A stretch of DNA of 64,000 nucleotides from positions 124,001 to 188,000 of the forward strand of contig CAWHNO010000017.1 of assembly GCA_963830725.1 (NCBI GenBank). The letters run 5' to 3'. This stretch comes from DASSUW01 sp963830725. Its GTDB lineage: Bacteria > Actinomycetota > Thermoleophilia > Solirubrobacterales > Solirubrobacteraceae. The notes under the pieces are model-generated. The model was not told the DNA's origin. It ran no database searches and worked only from the letters and a program-made list of their open reading frames with translations. A program made the position numbers and the translations under genes. Each line of letters opens with the position of its first letter. The first letter of the stretch is position 1. Of this stretch, positions 6,996-15,357 are shown in pieces.

Positions 6996-7376
6996 ACCAA
7001 CTTGACGTTGGGCGAGGCGGCGAAGGCGATCGGCGTCAGCGCCGACACGCTGCGGCGCTGGGATCGCGCGGGGAAGCTGCGCACGGTCCGCGACTCGCGC
7101 AACCGCCGGCTCGTGCCGGCCGCCGAGATCGAGCGGCTGACCTCGCACCCGCGCCGCCACGCGGCGGGGGACAGGGTGTCGGCGCGCAACCGGTTCCCGG
7201 GCGTCGTGCGCTCGGTCGAGGTCGACGGCGTGATGGCGCTGGTCGAGATCGAGGCGGGCCCGTTCCTGATCACATCGGCGGTCACGCGCGATGCCGTCGA
7301 GGAGCTCGGCCTGGCGCCCGGGGTGGAGGCGACGGCGGCCGTCAAGGCGACGTCGGTGATGGTTCACCGCTCATGA
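6990..7376 (+). CDS. MerR-type HTH regulator with TOBE (molybdate-binding) domain
   Basis: The 128-residue protein starts MQTNLTLGEAAKAIGVSADT, a MerR/excisionase-type winged helix ending in LRRWDRAGKLRTVRDSRNRR and VPAAEIERL. Residues ~62-126 (ARNRFPGVVRSVEVDGVMAL, EIEAGPFLITSAVT, GLAPGVEATAAVKATSVMV) form a TOBE/Mop domain, which binds molybdate. I take it to be a Mo-responsive regulator of the adjacent modABC operon, functionally like ModE but smaller. The stop overlaps the modA ATG. A perfect palindrome spans its own start codon. Confidence 0.85.
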   Translation: MQTNLTLGEAAKAIGVSADTLRRWDRAGKLRTVRDSRNRRLVPAAEIERLTSHPRRHAAGDRVSARNRFPGVVRSVEVDGVMALVEIEAGPFLITSAVTRDAVEELGLAPGVEATAAVKATSVMVHRS

Positions 7377-8117
7377 GGTGGGTCGCGTTGGCCGTCGTAC
7401 TGCTGTTCGCCGGTTGCGGCTCGGACGACGAGTCCGCGCGCCCAGGAGCGGCCGCGGCTGGTGGTCTCGGCCGCCGCCTCGCTGTCGGACGCGCTGACCG
7501 CCTGCAGCCGGCAGTTCGAGGGCGCCGACGTGAAGCTCTCGTTCGCCGGTTCGGACGAGCTCGCCGCCCAGATCCGCCAGGGCGTCGAGCCCGACGTCTA
7601 CGCGGCGGCCAACACCCGGCTGCCGGAGGAGCTGGCGAAGGAGGGGCTGCTGGGGGAGCCGGTCGAGTTCGCCACCAACGAGCTGGTGATCGCGGTCGGA
7701 GGTGACGGCACGGCGGTCGAGCGGGTCGAGGACCTCGCCAGGCCCGGGATCCAGCTCGCGATCGGTGCCGAGTCGGTGCCGGTGGGCGCCTACACGCGTG
7801 AGGTGCTCGGCCGGCTGCCCGACGGGCTCGAGGAGAAGATCCTCGCCAACGTGCGGTCCGAGGAGCCCGACGTCAAGGGCGTCGTCGGCAAGCTCACGCA
7901 GGGCGCGGCCGACGCCGGCTTCGTCTACCTGACCGACGTCACCGAGGGCATCACCGGCGTCGAGCTTCCACCCGAGATGCGGCCTACGGTGGCGTACGGT
8001 GCCGGCGTGGTGGAGGGCGCCGGGCAGCCCGAACTCGCCCAGCAGTACCTCGACGGGCTCACGGAGGGGCCGTGCGCCGACGCCCTGCGCGACGAGGGCT
8101 TCGGCCCGCCGCCATGA
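7373..8117 (+). CDS. modA: Molybdate ABC transporter substrate-binding protein ModA, frameshifted after the signal peptide
   Basis: The ATG at 7373 overlaps the regulator stop and opens a lipoprotein signal (MRWVALAVVLLFAGCGSDD, lipobox FAGC) in one frame. The mature protein (VVSAAASLSDALTACSRQF, FAGSDELAAQI, VEPDVYAAAN, FATNELVIAV, VPVGAYTREVL, DAGFVYLTDV) runs in the next frame to TGA 8117. One indel between about 7425 and 7450 joins them. ModA captures molybdate or tungstate for the ModBC permease. Either the gene is broken or the assembly has a one-base error; the rest of the operon is intact, which favours error. Confidence 0.85.
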
Positions 8118-8887
8118 GGTGGTTCGCGCTGGCGCTGGCGCTCGCGCTGGCGTTCCTCGTGCTGCCGGTGCTGGCGATCTTCCTCGACAGCCCGCCCGGC
8201 GAGCTGATCGACGCCCTCGGCGAGCCGGGCGCGCTCGACGCGCTGTGGCTCAGCCTGCGCACGAGCGTGACGGCGCTGGCGATCATCGTCGTCGTCGGAA
8301 CGCCGGCCGCCTACCTGCTGGCCACCCGCCGCTTCCGCGGCCGGGCGCTGATCATCACGCTGATCGAGCTGCCGCTCGTGCTGCCGCCTGCGGTGGCCGG
8401 CATCGCCCTGCTGGCGGCGGTCGGGCCGTCGGGCATCCTCGGCCCGGCGCTCGAGGACGCCGGCGTCCAGCTCGTGTTCGAGACCGCCGGCGTGGTGGTC
8501 GCGTTGACCTTCGTCGCGTCGCCGTACTACCTGCGCCAGGCCCAGGCCGCGTTCGGCGCCCTCGACCGCAGCTGGCTCGAGGCCTCGCGCACGCTCGGGG
8601 CCTCGCCGGCGCGCACGTTCGCGCGCGTCGCCGTCCCGACCGCCGCGCCCGGGCTTCTGACCGGCGGGGCACTGGCGTTCGGGCGCGCGCTCGGCGAGTT
8701 CGGCGCCACGCTGATGTTCGCCGGCTCGCTGGCCGGCATCACCCAGACCGCGCCGCTGGCCATCTACGAGCGCTTCGCGACCGATTTCGAGGCCGCGCTC
8801 GCGCTGTCGGCGGTGCTGGTCGCCGTCTCGGCCGCCATCCTGCTGTCCGTCAAGTTCGTCGAGGGCAGTGCGCTCGCGCGGGGCTGA
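8114..8887 (+). CDS. modB: Molybdate ABC transporter permease ModB
   Basis: The 257-residue membrane protein has about six helices and the inner-membrane permease EAA loop LEASRTLGASPARTFARVAV followed by GLLTGGALAFGRALGEFGATLMFAG, a signature of ModB and CysTW permeases. Start ATG 8114 overlaps the modA stop (ATGA); the upstream in-frame extension is only shadow sequence. It forms the channel for molybdate import with ModC. The modC start lies inside its last codons (20-bp overlap). Confidence 0.92.
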   Translation: MRWFALALALALAFLVLPVLAIFLDSPPGELIDALGEPGALDALWLSLRTSVTALAIIVVVGTPAAYLLATRRFRGRALIITLIELPLVLPPAVAGIALLAAVGPSGILGPALEDAGVQLVFETAGVVVALTFVASPYYLRQAQAAFGALDRSWLEASRTLGASPARTFARVAVPTAAPGLLTGGALAFGRALGEFGATLMFAGSLAGITQTAPLAIYERFATDFEAALALSAVLVAVSAAILLSVKFVEGSALARG

Positions 8888-9950
8888 GAAGCCCGGGCTC
8901 TCCGTCACGGCCGAGACCGAGCTCGGCGACCTGGCGCTCGAGGTCGCGTTCGACGTGGCGGCGGGCGAGTGCCTCGCGCTCGCCGGACCGTCGGGCGCGG
9001 GGAAGAGCAGCGTGCTCCGCATCGCCGCCGGCCTGTTGCGCCCCCGGGCCGGTCGCGTGACCTGCGGCGAGCGGGTCTGGCTGGATCGCGGCCGGGACGT
9101 GGACCTGCCGCCCGAGGCGCGGCGCTGCGGCTACGTGTTCCAGGACTACGCGCTGTTCCCGCATCTGAGCGCGTGGCAGAACGTCGGCTACGGCCTGCCG
9201 CGCCGCCACCGGCGCGAGCGCGCCGTCGAACTGCTCGAGCGCTTCGGCCTCGCCGGGCGCGCGGACGCGCGGCCGAGCTCGCTGTCGGGCGGCGAGCGCC
9301 AGCGCGTGGCGGTGGCGCGCGCCTTGGCCGTGCAGCCGGACGCGCTCTTGCTGGACGAGCCGCTGTCGGCGCTCGACGCCCGCACCCGCGCGGCGGCCGG
9401 CCGTGAGCTGGCGGCGGTCCTGCACGCGGCCGGGGTGCCGGCGCTGCTGGTGACGCACGACTTCCAGGAGGCGGCGCTGCTCGGAGACCGCGTGGGGGTG
9501 ATGGACGCGGGGCGGATCGTGCAGGTCGGCTCGGCGAGCGAGCTCGCCGCCGAGCCGGCCTCGCCGTTCGTGGCCGACTTCACCGGCGCCGTCGTGCTCA
9601 CCGGCAGGGCGTCGCCGGGGCCGGGAGGGCTCACGCGGGTTGAGCTCGACGGCGGGGGGGAGGTCAGCTCGCCGGACGCGGCCGGTGGCCCGGTGGCCGT
9701 GACCGTCTACCCGTGGGACATCACGCTCGCGCCGCCGGGCAGCGCCGACCCGGGCTCCGCCCGCAACCACCTCGACGTCGAGGTCGTGTCGGTCACCGTC
9801 GTCGGCAACCGCGTGCGGGTGGGCCTGGCGGCGCCGCAACCGTTGACCGCCGAGCTGACGGAGCCGGCCGTCGAACGGCTGCACGTCGTGCCCGGGGAGC
9901 GCGTCATGGCCTCCTGGAAGGCCACCGCGACGCGCCTCCTGCCGCTTTAG
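8868..9950 (+). CDS. modC: Molybdate ABC transporter ATP-binding protein ModC
   Basis: The 360-residue ATPase has Walker A GPSGAGKSS, Q-loop VFQDYALFPHL, signature LSGGERQRVAVARAL, Walker B ALLLDEPLSALD and the H-loop VTHDFQEA. The C-terminal ~110 residues form a TOBE-type regulatory domain (VTVYPWDITLAPPG, LDVEVVSVTVVGNRVRVGL). The GTG start at 8868 lies within modB. It energises molybdate uptake. It is the last gene of the mod operon, with a fresh promoter following for the sulfate genes. Confidence 0.92.
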   Translation: MRSRGAEKPGLSVTAETELGDLALEVAFDVAAGECLALAGPSGAGKSSVLRIAAGLLRPRAGRVTCGERVWLDRGRDVDLPPEARRCGYVFQDYALFPHLSAWQNVGYGLPRRHRRERAVELLERFGLAGRADARPSSLSGGERQRVAVARALAVQPDALLLDEPLSALDARTRAAAGRELAAVLHAAGVPALLVTHDFQEAALLGDRVGVMDAGRIVQVGSASELAAEPASPFVADFTGAVVLTGRASPGPGGLTRVELDGGGEVSSPDAAGGPVAVTVYPWDITLAPPGSADPGSARNHLDVEVVSVTVVGNRVRVGLAAPQPLTAELTEPAVERLHVVPGERVMASWKATATRLLPL

Positions 9951-9975
9951 CCACATTCCCGACCGGGATGGTGCT

Positions 9976-9981
9976 TATAAT
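9976..9981 (+). promoter_or_regulatory. -10 box TATAAT upstream of the sulfate uptake operon
   Basis: A perfect TATAAT lies 41 bases before the ATG at 10023 in otherwise GC-rich DNA. No good -35 match is seen at the right distance. The downstream stretch GATACTCAACCAACTCGATG could hold a regulator site, for example for the Rrf2 protein encoded at the operon end; that is a guess. Confidence 0.6.
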
Positions 9982-10022
9982 GCACGGCGGGATACTCAAC
10001 CAACTCGATGGAGATTGTGTTC

Positions 10023-11048
10023 ATGACCAAAGCCCTGTCGCGGCTCGCCGCCGCCCTGTCTCTCCTCCTCCTCCCAGCGGTGGCGGCGGGCTGCGGCGGG
10101 CCCGCCGAGGAGGGCGACGCCGCTGCCAGCAACGGCGGCGCGAAGCTCTCGCTCGTCGCCTACTCGACGCCGAAGGAGGCCTACGAGGAGCTGATCCCGG
10201 CCTTCCAGAAGACGTCCGCGGGCAAGGGCGTCGGCTTCGACCAGTCCTACGGCGCCTCCGGCGACCAGTCGCGCGCGGTGGCCAGCGGCCTGCCCGCCGA
10301 CATCGTGGCGCTCTCGCTGGCGCCCGACGTCGACAAGCTGGTCGAGCCCGGGCTCGTCGACGCCAACTGGGCCGACACGCCGACCGACGGCTTCGTCACG
10401 AACTCGGTCGTCGTGTTCGCGGTCCGCAAGGGCAACCCGAAGAACATCGAGACGTGGGACGACGTGGTGAAGGACGACGTCGAGGTCATCACGCCGAACC
10501 CGTTCACCTCGGGCGGCGCCAAGTGGAACCTGATGGCCGCCTACGGCTCGCAGACCGAGCAGGGCAAGTCGCCCGAGGAGGCGCTCGAGTTCCTGCACAA
10601 GGTGCTGGCCAACACGCCGGTGCAGGACAAGTCGGCGCGCGAGGCGCTGCAGACCTTCGCCGGCGGCAAGGGCGACGTGCTGCTCGCCTACGAGAACGAG
10701 GCGATCACGGCGCAGAACGCCGGGATCGAGCTCGACTACGTGGTGCCCGATCAGACGATCCTGATCCAGAACCCGGCCGCGGTCGTCACCGAGTCCGAGA
10801 GCCCCGACCAGGCGAAGGCCTTCCTCGACTGGCTGGTGACGCCGGAGGCGCAGGAGATCTACGCGTCGAAGGGCTACCGCTCGGTGCTTCCCGACCTGGT
10901 CGACGACAAGACGTACCCGACGCCGGAGACGCTGTTCACGATCGACGACTTCGGCGGCTGGTCGAAGGTCAACGACGAGTTCTTCGACGCGGAGAAGGGA
11001 TCCGTGGCGGAGATCGAGCGTGACCTGGGGGTGTCCACTGCCGGGTGA
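10023..11048 (+). CDS. cysP: Sulfate ABC transporter substrate-binding protein
   Basis: The 341-residue lipoprotein begins with a signal peptide ending in VAAGCGG and then shows the sulfate-binding protein pattern LVAYSTPKEAYEELIPAFQK, SYGASGDQSRAVASGLPADI, VVVFAVRKGNPKNI, VITPNPFTSGGAKWN and LDWLVTPEAQEIYASKGYR. It captures periplasmic sulfate or thiosulfate for CysTWA. I preferred ATG 10023 over 10008 because GGAG lies nine bases before it. It is the first gene of the cysP-T-W-A operon, directly after modABC. The symbol could equally be sbp. Confidence 0.92.
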   Translation: MTKALSRLAAALSLLLLPAVAAGCGGPAEEGDAAASNGGAKLSLVAYSTPKEAYEELIPAFQKTSAGKGVGFDQSYGASGDQSRAVASGLPADIVALSLAPDVDKLVEPGLVDANWADTPTDGFVTNSVVVFAVRKGNPKNIETWDDVVKDDVEVITPNPFTSGGAKWNLMAAYGSQTEQGKSPEEALEFLHKVLANTPVQDKSAREALQTFAGGKGDVLLAYENEAITAQNAGIELDYVVPDQTILIQNPAAVVTESESPDQAKAFLDWLVTPEAQEIYASKGYRSVLPDLVDDKTYPTPETLFTIDDFGGWSKVNDEFFDAEKGSVAEIERDLGVSTAG

Positions 11049-11868
11049 CGCCACCACCGCCGGCCGGCTGCCGCGCAGCCGCGCTCGCCGCATCCACGGG
11101 GGGCCGCTCGTCGCGGGCGGCCTTTCCGTCGCCTGGCTGACGCTGATCGTCCTGATCCCGCTGGCCGCCGTCGTCGTGCAGTCGCTCGACGACGGCGTCG
11201 GCGCGTTCTGGGACGCGATCACGAGCCCGCAGGCGGTCGCCGCGATCCGCCTGACCGTGATCATGTCGCTGATCGTGGCCGCGATCGACGCGGTCATCGG
11301 CACGTTGATCGCCTGGGTCCTGGTGCGCGACGAGTTCCCGGGCAAGCGGCTCGTGAACGGCCTGATCGACCTGCCGTTCGCGCTGCCGACGATCGTCGCC
11401 GGCCTCGTGCTGCTCGCGTTGTACGGCCCGAACGGCCCGGTCGGGATCAACGTCGCCTACACGCGCGTGGCCGTGCTCTTCGCGCTGCTGTTCGTGACGC
11501 TGCCCTTCGTGGTGCGCGCCGTGCAGCCGGTGCTGATGGGGCTCGAGCGCGAGGCCGAGGAAGCCGCCGAGTCGCTCGGCGCCAAGCCGTGGACGACGTT
11601 CCGGCGCATCATCCTGCCCGCGCTGCGGCCGGCCATCCTGGCGGGCGTCGGGCTCTCGTTCGGCCGCGCGGTCGGCGAGTTCGGCTCGATCGTGCTGATC
11701 AGCGGCAACCTGCCGTACAAGACCGAGGTCGCCTCGGTGCTGGTCTACGGCCAGATCGAGAGCGGCAACACCAACGGCGCCGCCGCGGTGTCGGTCTTCC
11801 TGCTGCTGATCTCGTTCGTGGTGCTGCTGGGGATCTCGTTCGTGGCGCGGCGGGGGATCGTGCGATGA
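11020..11868 (+). CDS. cysT: Sulfate ABC transporter permease CysT
   Basis: The 282-residue membrane protein shows LAWLTLIVLIPLAAVVV-like first helix (VAWLTLIVLIPLAAVV), IDLPFALPTIVAGLVLLALY, the EAA loop EAAESLGAKPWTTFRRIILP and LSFGRAVGEFGSIVLISGN, all standard for CysT/CysU. The GTG start lies inside the end of cysP; no other start is available in the frame before the first helix. With CysW it forms the sulfate channel. The stop overlaps the cysW ATG. Confidence 0.92.
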   Translation: MTWGCPLPGDATTAGRLPRSRARRIHGGPLVAGGLSVAWLTLIVLIPLAAVVVQSLDDGVGAFWDAITSPQAVAAIRLTVIMSLIVAAIDAVIGTLIAWVLVRDEFPGKRLVNGLIDLPFALPTIVAGLVLLALYGPNGPVGINVAYTRVAVLFALLFVTLPFVVRAVQPVLMGLEREAEEAAESLGAKPWTTFRRIILPALRPAILAGVGLSFGRAVGEFGSIVLISGNLPYKTEVASVLVYGQIESGNTNGAAAVSVFLLLISFVVLLGISFVARRGIVR

Positions 11869-12638
11869 GCCGGATCGCCCTCCGCAGCGTCGCGCTGTTC
11901 TACCTCGCCGCTCTCATCGTGGTCCCGGTCGGGATGGTCTTCTACCGCGCGTTCGAGGACGGCTTCGCCGCCGCCTGGGACGCGGTGACCACGCCGCCCG
12001 CCCAGCACGCGTTCTTCCTCACGATCACGATCACGCTGATCGCGGTGCCGCTGAACGCTGTGTTCGGCGTCCTGACGGCCTGGGTGCTGGCCCGCTACGA
12101 CTTCCGCGGCAAGCGCCTGCTCGACGTGCTGATCGACCTGCCGTTCGCCGTCTCGCCGGTGATCGTCGGGCTCGCGCTGATCCTCGTCTGGGGCCGCGAC
12201 GGCTGGTTCGGCTCGACCGAGGTGATCTTCTCCACCCCCGGCATGGTGCTGGCCACCATCTTCATCTCGCTGCCGTTCGTCGTGCGCGAGGTGCTGCCGG
12301 TGCTCGAGGAGGAGGGGACCGACCAGGAGCAGGCCGCGAGCACGCTCGGCGCGCGCGGCTGGCAGGTGTTCTGGCGCATCACGCTGCCGACCATCCGCTG
12401 GGGCCTGACCTACGGCGTGATCCTCTCGACCGCTCGCGCGATCGGGGAGTTCGGCGCCGTCGCCGTCGTGTCCGGCAAGATCCAGGGCCGCACCGAGACG
12501 CTCACGCTCTACGTCGAGGACCGCTTCCAGTCGCTGGACCTCACGGGCGCGTACGCGGCCGGCGTGGTGCTCGCCCTGCTGGGGGTCACGGTGCTGGCCC
12601 TCATGACCCTGCTGCAACGACGACACGGAAGGATCTGA
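11865..12638 (+). CDS. cysW: Sulfate ABC transporter permease CysW
   Basis: A 257-residue permease paralogous to CysT, with MVFYRAFEDGFAAAWDAVT, IDLPFAVSPVIVGLALILVW, the EAA loop AASTLGARGWQVFWRITLP and ARAIGEFGAVAVVSGKIQG followed by TETLTLYVEDRF, a CysW-specific stretch. The ATGA overlap with cysT shows coupling. It pairs with CysT for sulfate/thiosulfate import. Confidence 0.92.
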   Translation: MSRIALRSVALFYLAALIVVPVGMVFYRAFEDGFAAAWDAVTTPPAQHAFFLTITITLIAVPLNAVFGVLTAWVLARYDFRGKRLLDVLIDLPFAVSPVIVGLALILVWGRDGWFGSTEVIFSTPGMVLATIFISLPFVVREVLPVLEEEGTDQEQAASTLGARGWQVFWRITLPTIRWGLTYGVILSTARAIGEFGAVAVVSGKIQGRTETLTLYVEDRFQSLDLTGAYAAGVVLALLGVTVLALMTLLQRRHGRI

Positions 12639-12640
12639 CG

Positions 12641-13609
12641 GTGGCCATCGAGGCTCGCGACATCACCAAGCGCTTCGGTGACTACACCGCGCTCGACGAC
12701 GTGACGGTCGTCGTCCCGGACGGCTCGCTGACCGCCCTGCTGGGCCCCTCCGGCAGCGGCAAGAGCACGCTGCTGCGCGTGATCGCCGGGCTCGAGGTGC
12801 CGGACGCCGGGCGCGTGCTGATCGGCGGCGAGGACGTCACGAGCACGCCGGCGCGCACGCGCGAGGTCGGCTTCGTGTTCCAGCACTACGCCGCCTTCAA
12901 GCACATGTCGGTGGCCGACAACGTCGCCTTCGGCCTCACGGTGCGCAAGCGCCCGAAGGCCGAGGTGCGCGCGCGCGTGGCCGAGCTGCTCGAGCTGGTG
13001 GGCCTGGCGCACCTGGGCAAGCGCTACCCGTCGCAGCTCTCGGGCGGCCAGCGCCAGCGGATGGCCTTGGCCCGTGCGCTGGCCGTCGAGCCACGGGTGC
13101 TGCTGCTCGACGAGCCGTTCGGGGCGCTGGACGCGCGGGTGCGCGAGGAGCTGCGGGCCTGGCTGCGGCGGCTGCACGACGAGGTGCACGTGACGACGAT
13201 CTTCGTCACGCACGACCAGGAGGAGGCGATGGAGATCGCCGAGCAGATCGTGGTCGTCAACGAGGGGCGGATCGAGCAGTCGGCCTCGCCGGCCGAGATC
13301 TACGACGCCCCGGCCTCGCAGTTCGTCATGACCTTCGTCGGGCCGGTCACGCGCGTGGGCGGGCGGTTGGTGCGCCCGCACGACGTCCAGGTGCTGACCG
13401 AGGCGGGCGAGGCGAGCGAGCAGGCGGTGGTGACGCGGATCGTGCGGCTGGGCTTCGAGGTGCGCGTGGAGCTCCTGCCCCCCGAGGGCGACATCCTCAC
13501 CGCGCAGCTCTCGCGCACCGAGGCCGATCAGCTCGAGCTGGTCGAAGGCCAGATCGTCCACATCCGCGTCGATCCCACGGGAGCCCGGCGAGAGCCCGCC
13601 AGCGCATAG
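12641..13609 (+). CDS. cysA: Sulfate ABC transporter ATP-binding protein CysA
   Basis: The 322-residue ATPase starts at GTG 12641 (VAIEARDITKRFGDYTALDD) and has Walker A GPSGSGKSTL, Q-loop FVFQHYAAFKHMSV, signature LSGGQRQRMALARAL, Walker B VLLLDEPFGALDARV and H-loop VTHDQEEAMEIA. The KHMSV and EEAMEIA variants are typical of CysA. A C-terminal TOBE-like part contains LVRPHDVQVL. It drives the CysPTW system. Confidence 0.93.
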   Translation: MAIEARDITKRFGDYTALDDVTVVVPDGSLTALLGPSGSGKSTLLRVIAGLEVPDAGRVLIGGEDVTSTPARTREVGFVFQHYAAFKHMSVADNVAFGLTVRKRPKAEVRARVAELLELVGLAHLGKRYPSQLSGGQRQRMALARALAVEPRVLLLDEPFGALDARVREELRAWLRRLHDEVHVTTIFVTHDQEEAMEIAEQIVVVNEGRIEQSASPAEIYDAPASQFVMTFVGPVTRVGGRLVRPHDVQVLTEAGEASEQAVVTRIVRLGFEVRVELLPPEGDILTAQLSRTEADQLELVEGQIVHIRVDPTGARREPASA

Positions 13610-13612
13610 TCT
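13607..13612 (+). promoter_or_regulatory. Putative -10 box (TAGTCT) of the Rrf2 gene
   Basis: TAGTCT ends six bases before the GTG at 13619, overlapping the cysA stop region. This would give a leaderless transcript for the regulator independent of the operon. Confidence 0.4.
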
Positions 13613-13618
13613 GCGGGC

Positions 13619-14077
13619 GTGCGCGTCTCCGCCAAGACCGACTACGCGATCCGCGCCGCGCTGGAGCTGGCCGCCGCCGAGGACGAGCGCCCGGTCAAGG
13701 GCGAGCGGATCGCGACCGCGCAGTCGATCCCGCTGCGGTTCCTGGAGAACATCCTCATGCAGCTGCGCCACGCCGGGCTGGTCGAGAGCCGGCGCGGTGC
13801 GGAGGGCGGCTACCGGCTCGCCCGGCCCGCTTCGGAGGTGACGCTGGCCGACGTGATCCGCGCGATCGACGGGCCGCTGGCGGGCGTTCAGGGCGACCGG
13901 CCGGAGACGCTCGGGTTCACCGGGGTGGCGGAGCCGATGAAGGACGTGTGGATCGCCGTGCGCGCGGCATTGCGCTCGGTGCTCGAGCAGATCACGCTGG
14001 CCGACGTGGTGGGGCGCGAGCTCCCCGCGCACGTGCGTGAGCTGCTCGGCGACGAGGACGCCTGGGTCTCGCACTGA
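13619..14077 (+). CDS. Rrf2 family transcriptional regulator
   Basis: The 152-residue protein shows the Rrf2 winged helix: VSAKTDYAIRAALELAAAED, ERIATAQSIPLRFLENILMQ and LRHAGLVESRRGAEGGYRLA with the wing, then VTLADVIRAIDGPLAGV. It has no cysteines, so it cannot bind an Fe-S cluster as IscR or NsrR do; a CymR-like role in sulfur or cysteine control fits the adjoining sulfate transporter. The effector is unknown. It is followed by structured element E2. Confidence 0.85.
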   Translation: MRVSAKTDYAIRAALELAAAEDERPVKGERIATAQSIPLRFLENILMQLRHAGLVESRRGAEGGYRLARPASEVTLADVIRAIDGPLAGVQGDRPETLGFTGVAEPMKDVWIAVRAALRSVLEQITLADVVGRELPAHVRELLGDEDAWVSH

Positions 14078-14092
14078 GTGCGCCATCGGGCG

Positions 14093-14283
14093 CGAACGCT
14101 TGAACTGCGGCTGGGTAGGGGAGCGGTGACGCCGGCGGGGCCGGGGTCCTTGCGCCGATATGCGACGTCCAAGCGCCAAGCGCTCGGCGGATGGCGCCTT
14201 GACCGGACATATGCCGGTCAAAGCGCCAGGGACCACCGGCGCCGCGGCGTCACCGCTCCCCTACCCAGCCGCCGTTGACGTCC
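14093..14283. repeat. Structured intergenic element E2 with 28-bp perfect terminal inverted repeat
   Basis: The gap between convergent genes ending at 14077 and 14290 is filled by this element. A perfect 28-bp inverted repeat lies at 14107-14134 and 14245-14272 (beginning GCGGCTGGGTAGGGGAGCGG). Inside is a 14-bp stem with one mismatch (14193-14206 with 14214-14227) and loop ACATATG, followed by CAGGGACCACCGG. The end sequence is shared with E1 and E3; the inner hairpin and the GGGACCACCGG tail are shared with E3 in opposite orientation. Confidence 0.8.
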
Positions 14284-14289
14284 TCGGCG

Positions 14290-15357
14290 CTACCGCCACA
14301 CGACGTCGTAGCCACCCGCCCCGGGCTCGCAGATGCGCGCCGTGCGCAGCGCCTCCTCGCGGATCGCGGCCCGCGCCCGGCGGGCGATCTCGACGTGGGG
14401 CTCGATCGTCACGCGCACGCGCTCGCCCTCGCGCTGCAGGTCCCAGCTCGCGGCCACGCGGCCGTCGACGGTGATCGTCGGGGTGCCGCTGAGCGTGAGC
14501 TGCAGCTTGGCCACCTCGGCCGGCATGATGCGCTCGCGGTCGGCGTGGGCGAGCATGGCCTGGTCCCAGTGGCCGAGCAGCCGGGGCGGCAGCTCGGTCG
14601 AGGCGGGCGGGAGCGGCAGGCCGGGCAGGTCGAGCAGCTCGCGGCCCTGCTCGTCGCGGTAGGAGACGGTGTCGACACGCTCCCACGCCTCCGCGAAGTC
14701 GACCTGCGCGACGCCGCCCCAGGCGGCCACGTCGCGGCGCTGCGCAGGCCCGAAGGCGGCCAGGTAGCGCCGGATGACGAGCGCTGCGGCGTCGAGCGGG
14801 CCGGGGAGCGGCCGCGGATCGCGCACGAAGCGCGTCGCACGCCGCGTGTCGCCGTAATAGCCGGCCGGCGGGAGCTGCACGAGGGGTACGAGCGTGCGGG
14901 CGAGCAGAATCGGGTTGTAGGGGTCGTCCGGCACGCCGTCGTACTGCTTGACGTGGTCGCGGATCTCGGTGTTGGTGCGCGGCTCACTCAGCCAGGCCGC
15001 GAGCTCGGCGGCGAACTCGGGCGAGACGACCTCCGGAGCCTTCGTGGCCCACGCCCGCATGCGGGTGAGGCGGGTGAACTGCGCGTACGCGGGGTAGTCG
15101 CCGGCGTCGGAGACGTGCAGCGTCTGCCGCATGATCGTCGTCTTCACGACGTTGCGCGCGTCGATGTCGGCCTCCAGGCCGGCGCGCGTGAAGCCGTCGA
15201 GCCGCGCGGCCAGCGCGATGAACGGCGCGGGCGGGTGCTGGCCCTGGAGCGGGGTGAGGTGGCGGATCGCCGCGGCGGGGGAGAGGCGCGCCCGCTCGAG
15301 CAGCAGCTGGCGCGCCGCAAGCGCCACGGTGAGGCGCCTCCGGGTCAGGGATTCCAT
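14290..15357 (-). CDS. Winged-helix DNA-binding domain protein (HTH_42 family)
   Basis: The 355-residue protein has the pattern of the HTH_42 family: LTPLQGQHPPAPFIALAARL, a helix-rich middle (VVKTTIMRQTLHVSDAGDY), RRYLAAFGPAQRRDVAAWGG and a C-terminal sheet TLSGTPTITVDGRVAASWDL. Members of this family are related to E. coli YcaQ, a DNA interstrand cross-link glycosylase, but the glycosylase activity is not shown for all and is inference here. The ATG at 15357 lies 13 bases inside the upstream TetR gene, so the two are co-transcribed on the minus strand. Confidence 0.75.
   Translation of the reverse strand: MESLTRRRLTVALAARQLLLERARLSPAAAIRHLTPLQGQHPPAPFIALAARLDGFTRAGLEADIDARNVVKTTIMRQTLHVSDAGDYPAYAQFTRLTRMRAWATKAPEVVSPEFAAELAAWLSEPRTNTEIRDHVKQYDGVPDDPYNPILLARTLVPLVQLPPAGYYGDTRRATRFVRDPRPLPGPLDAAALVIRRYLAAFGPAQRRDVAAWGGVAQVDFAEAWERVDTVSYRDEQGRELLDLPGLPLPPASTELPPRLLGHWDQAMLAHADRERIMPAEVAKLQLTLSGTPTITVDGRVAASWDLQREGERVRVTIEPHVEIARRARAAIREEALRTARICEPGAGGYDVVWR

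Noticed and set aside
7425..7450. Programmed frameshift in modA
   Set aside because: No slippery heptamer or downstream pseudoknot is seen and the break lies in the signal/linker region; error or mutation is simpler.
14093..14283. E2 as a MITE-type transposable element
   Set aside because: The 28-bp inverted repeat fits, but no target duplication is visible and the family is confined to convergent gaps, so a structural role is preferred. Not fully excluded.
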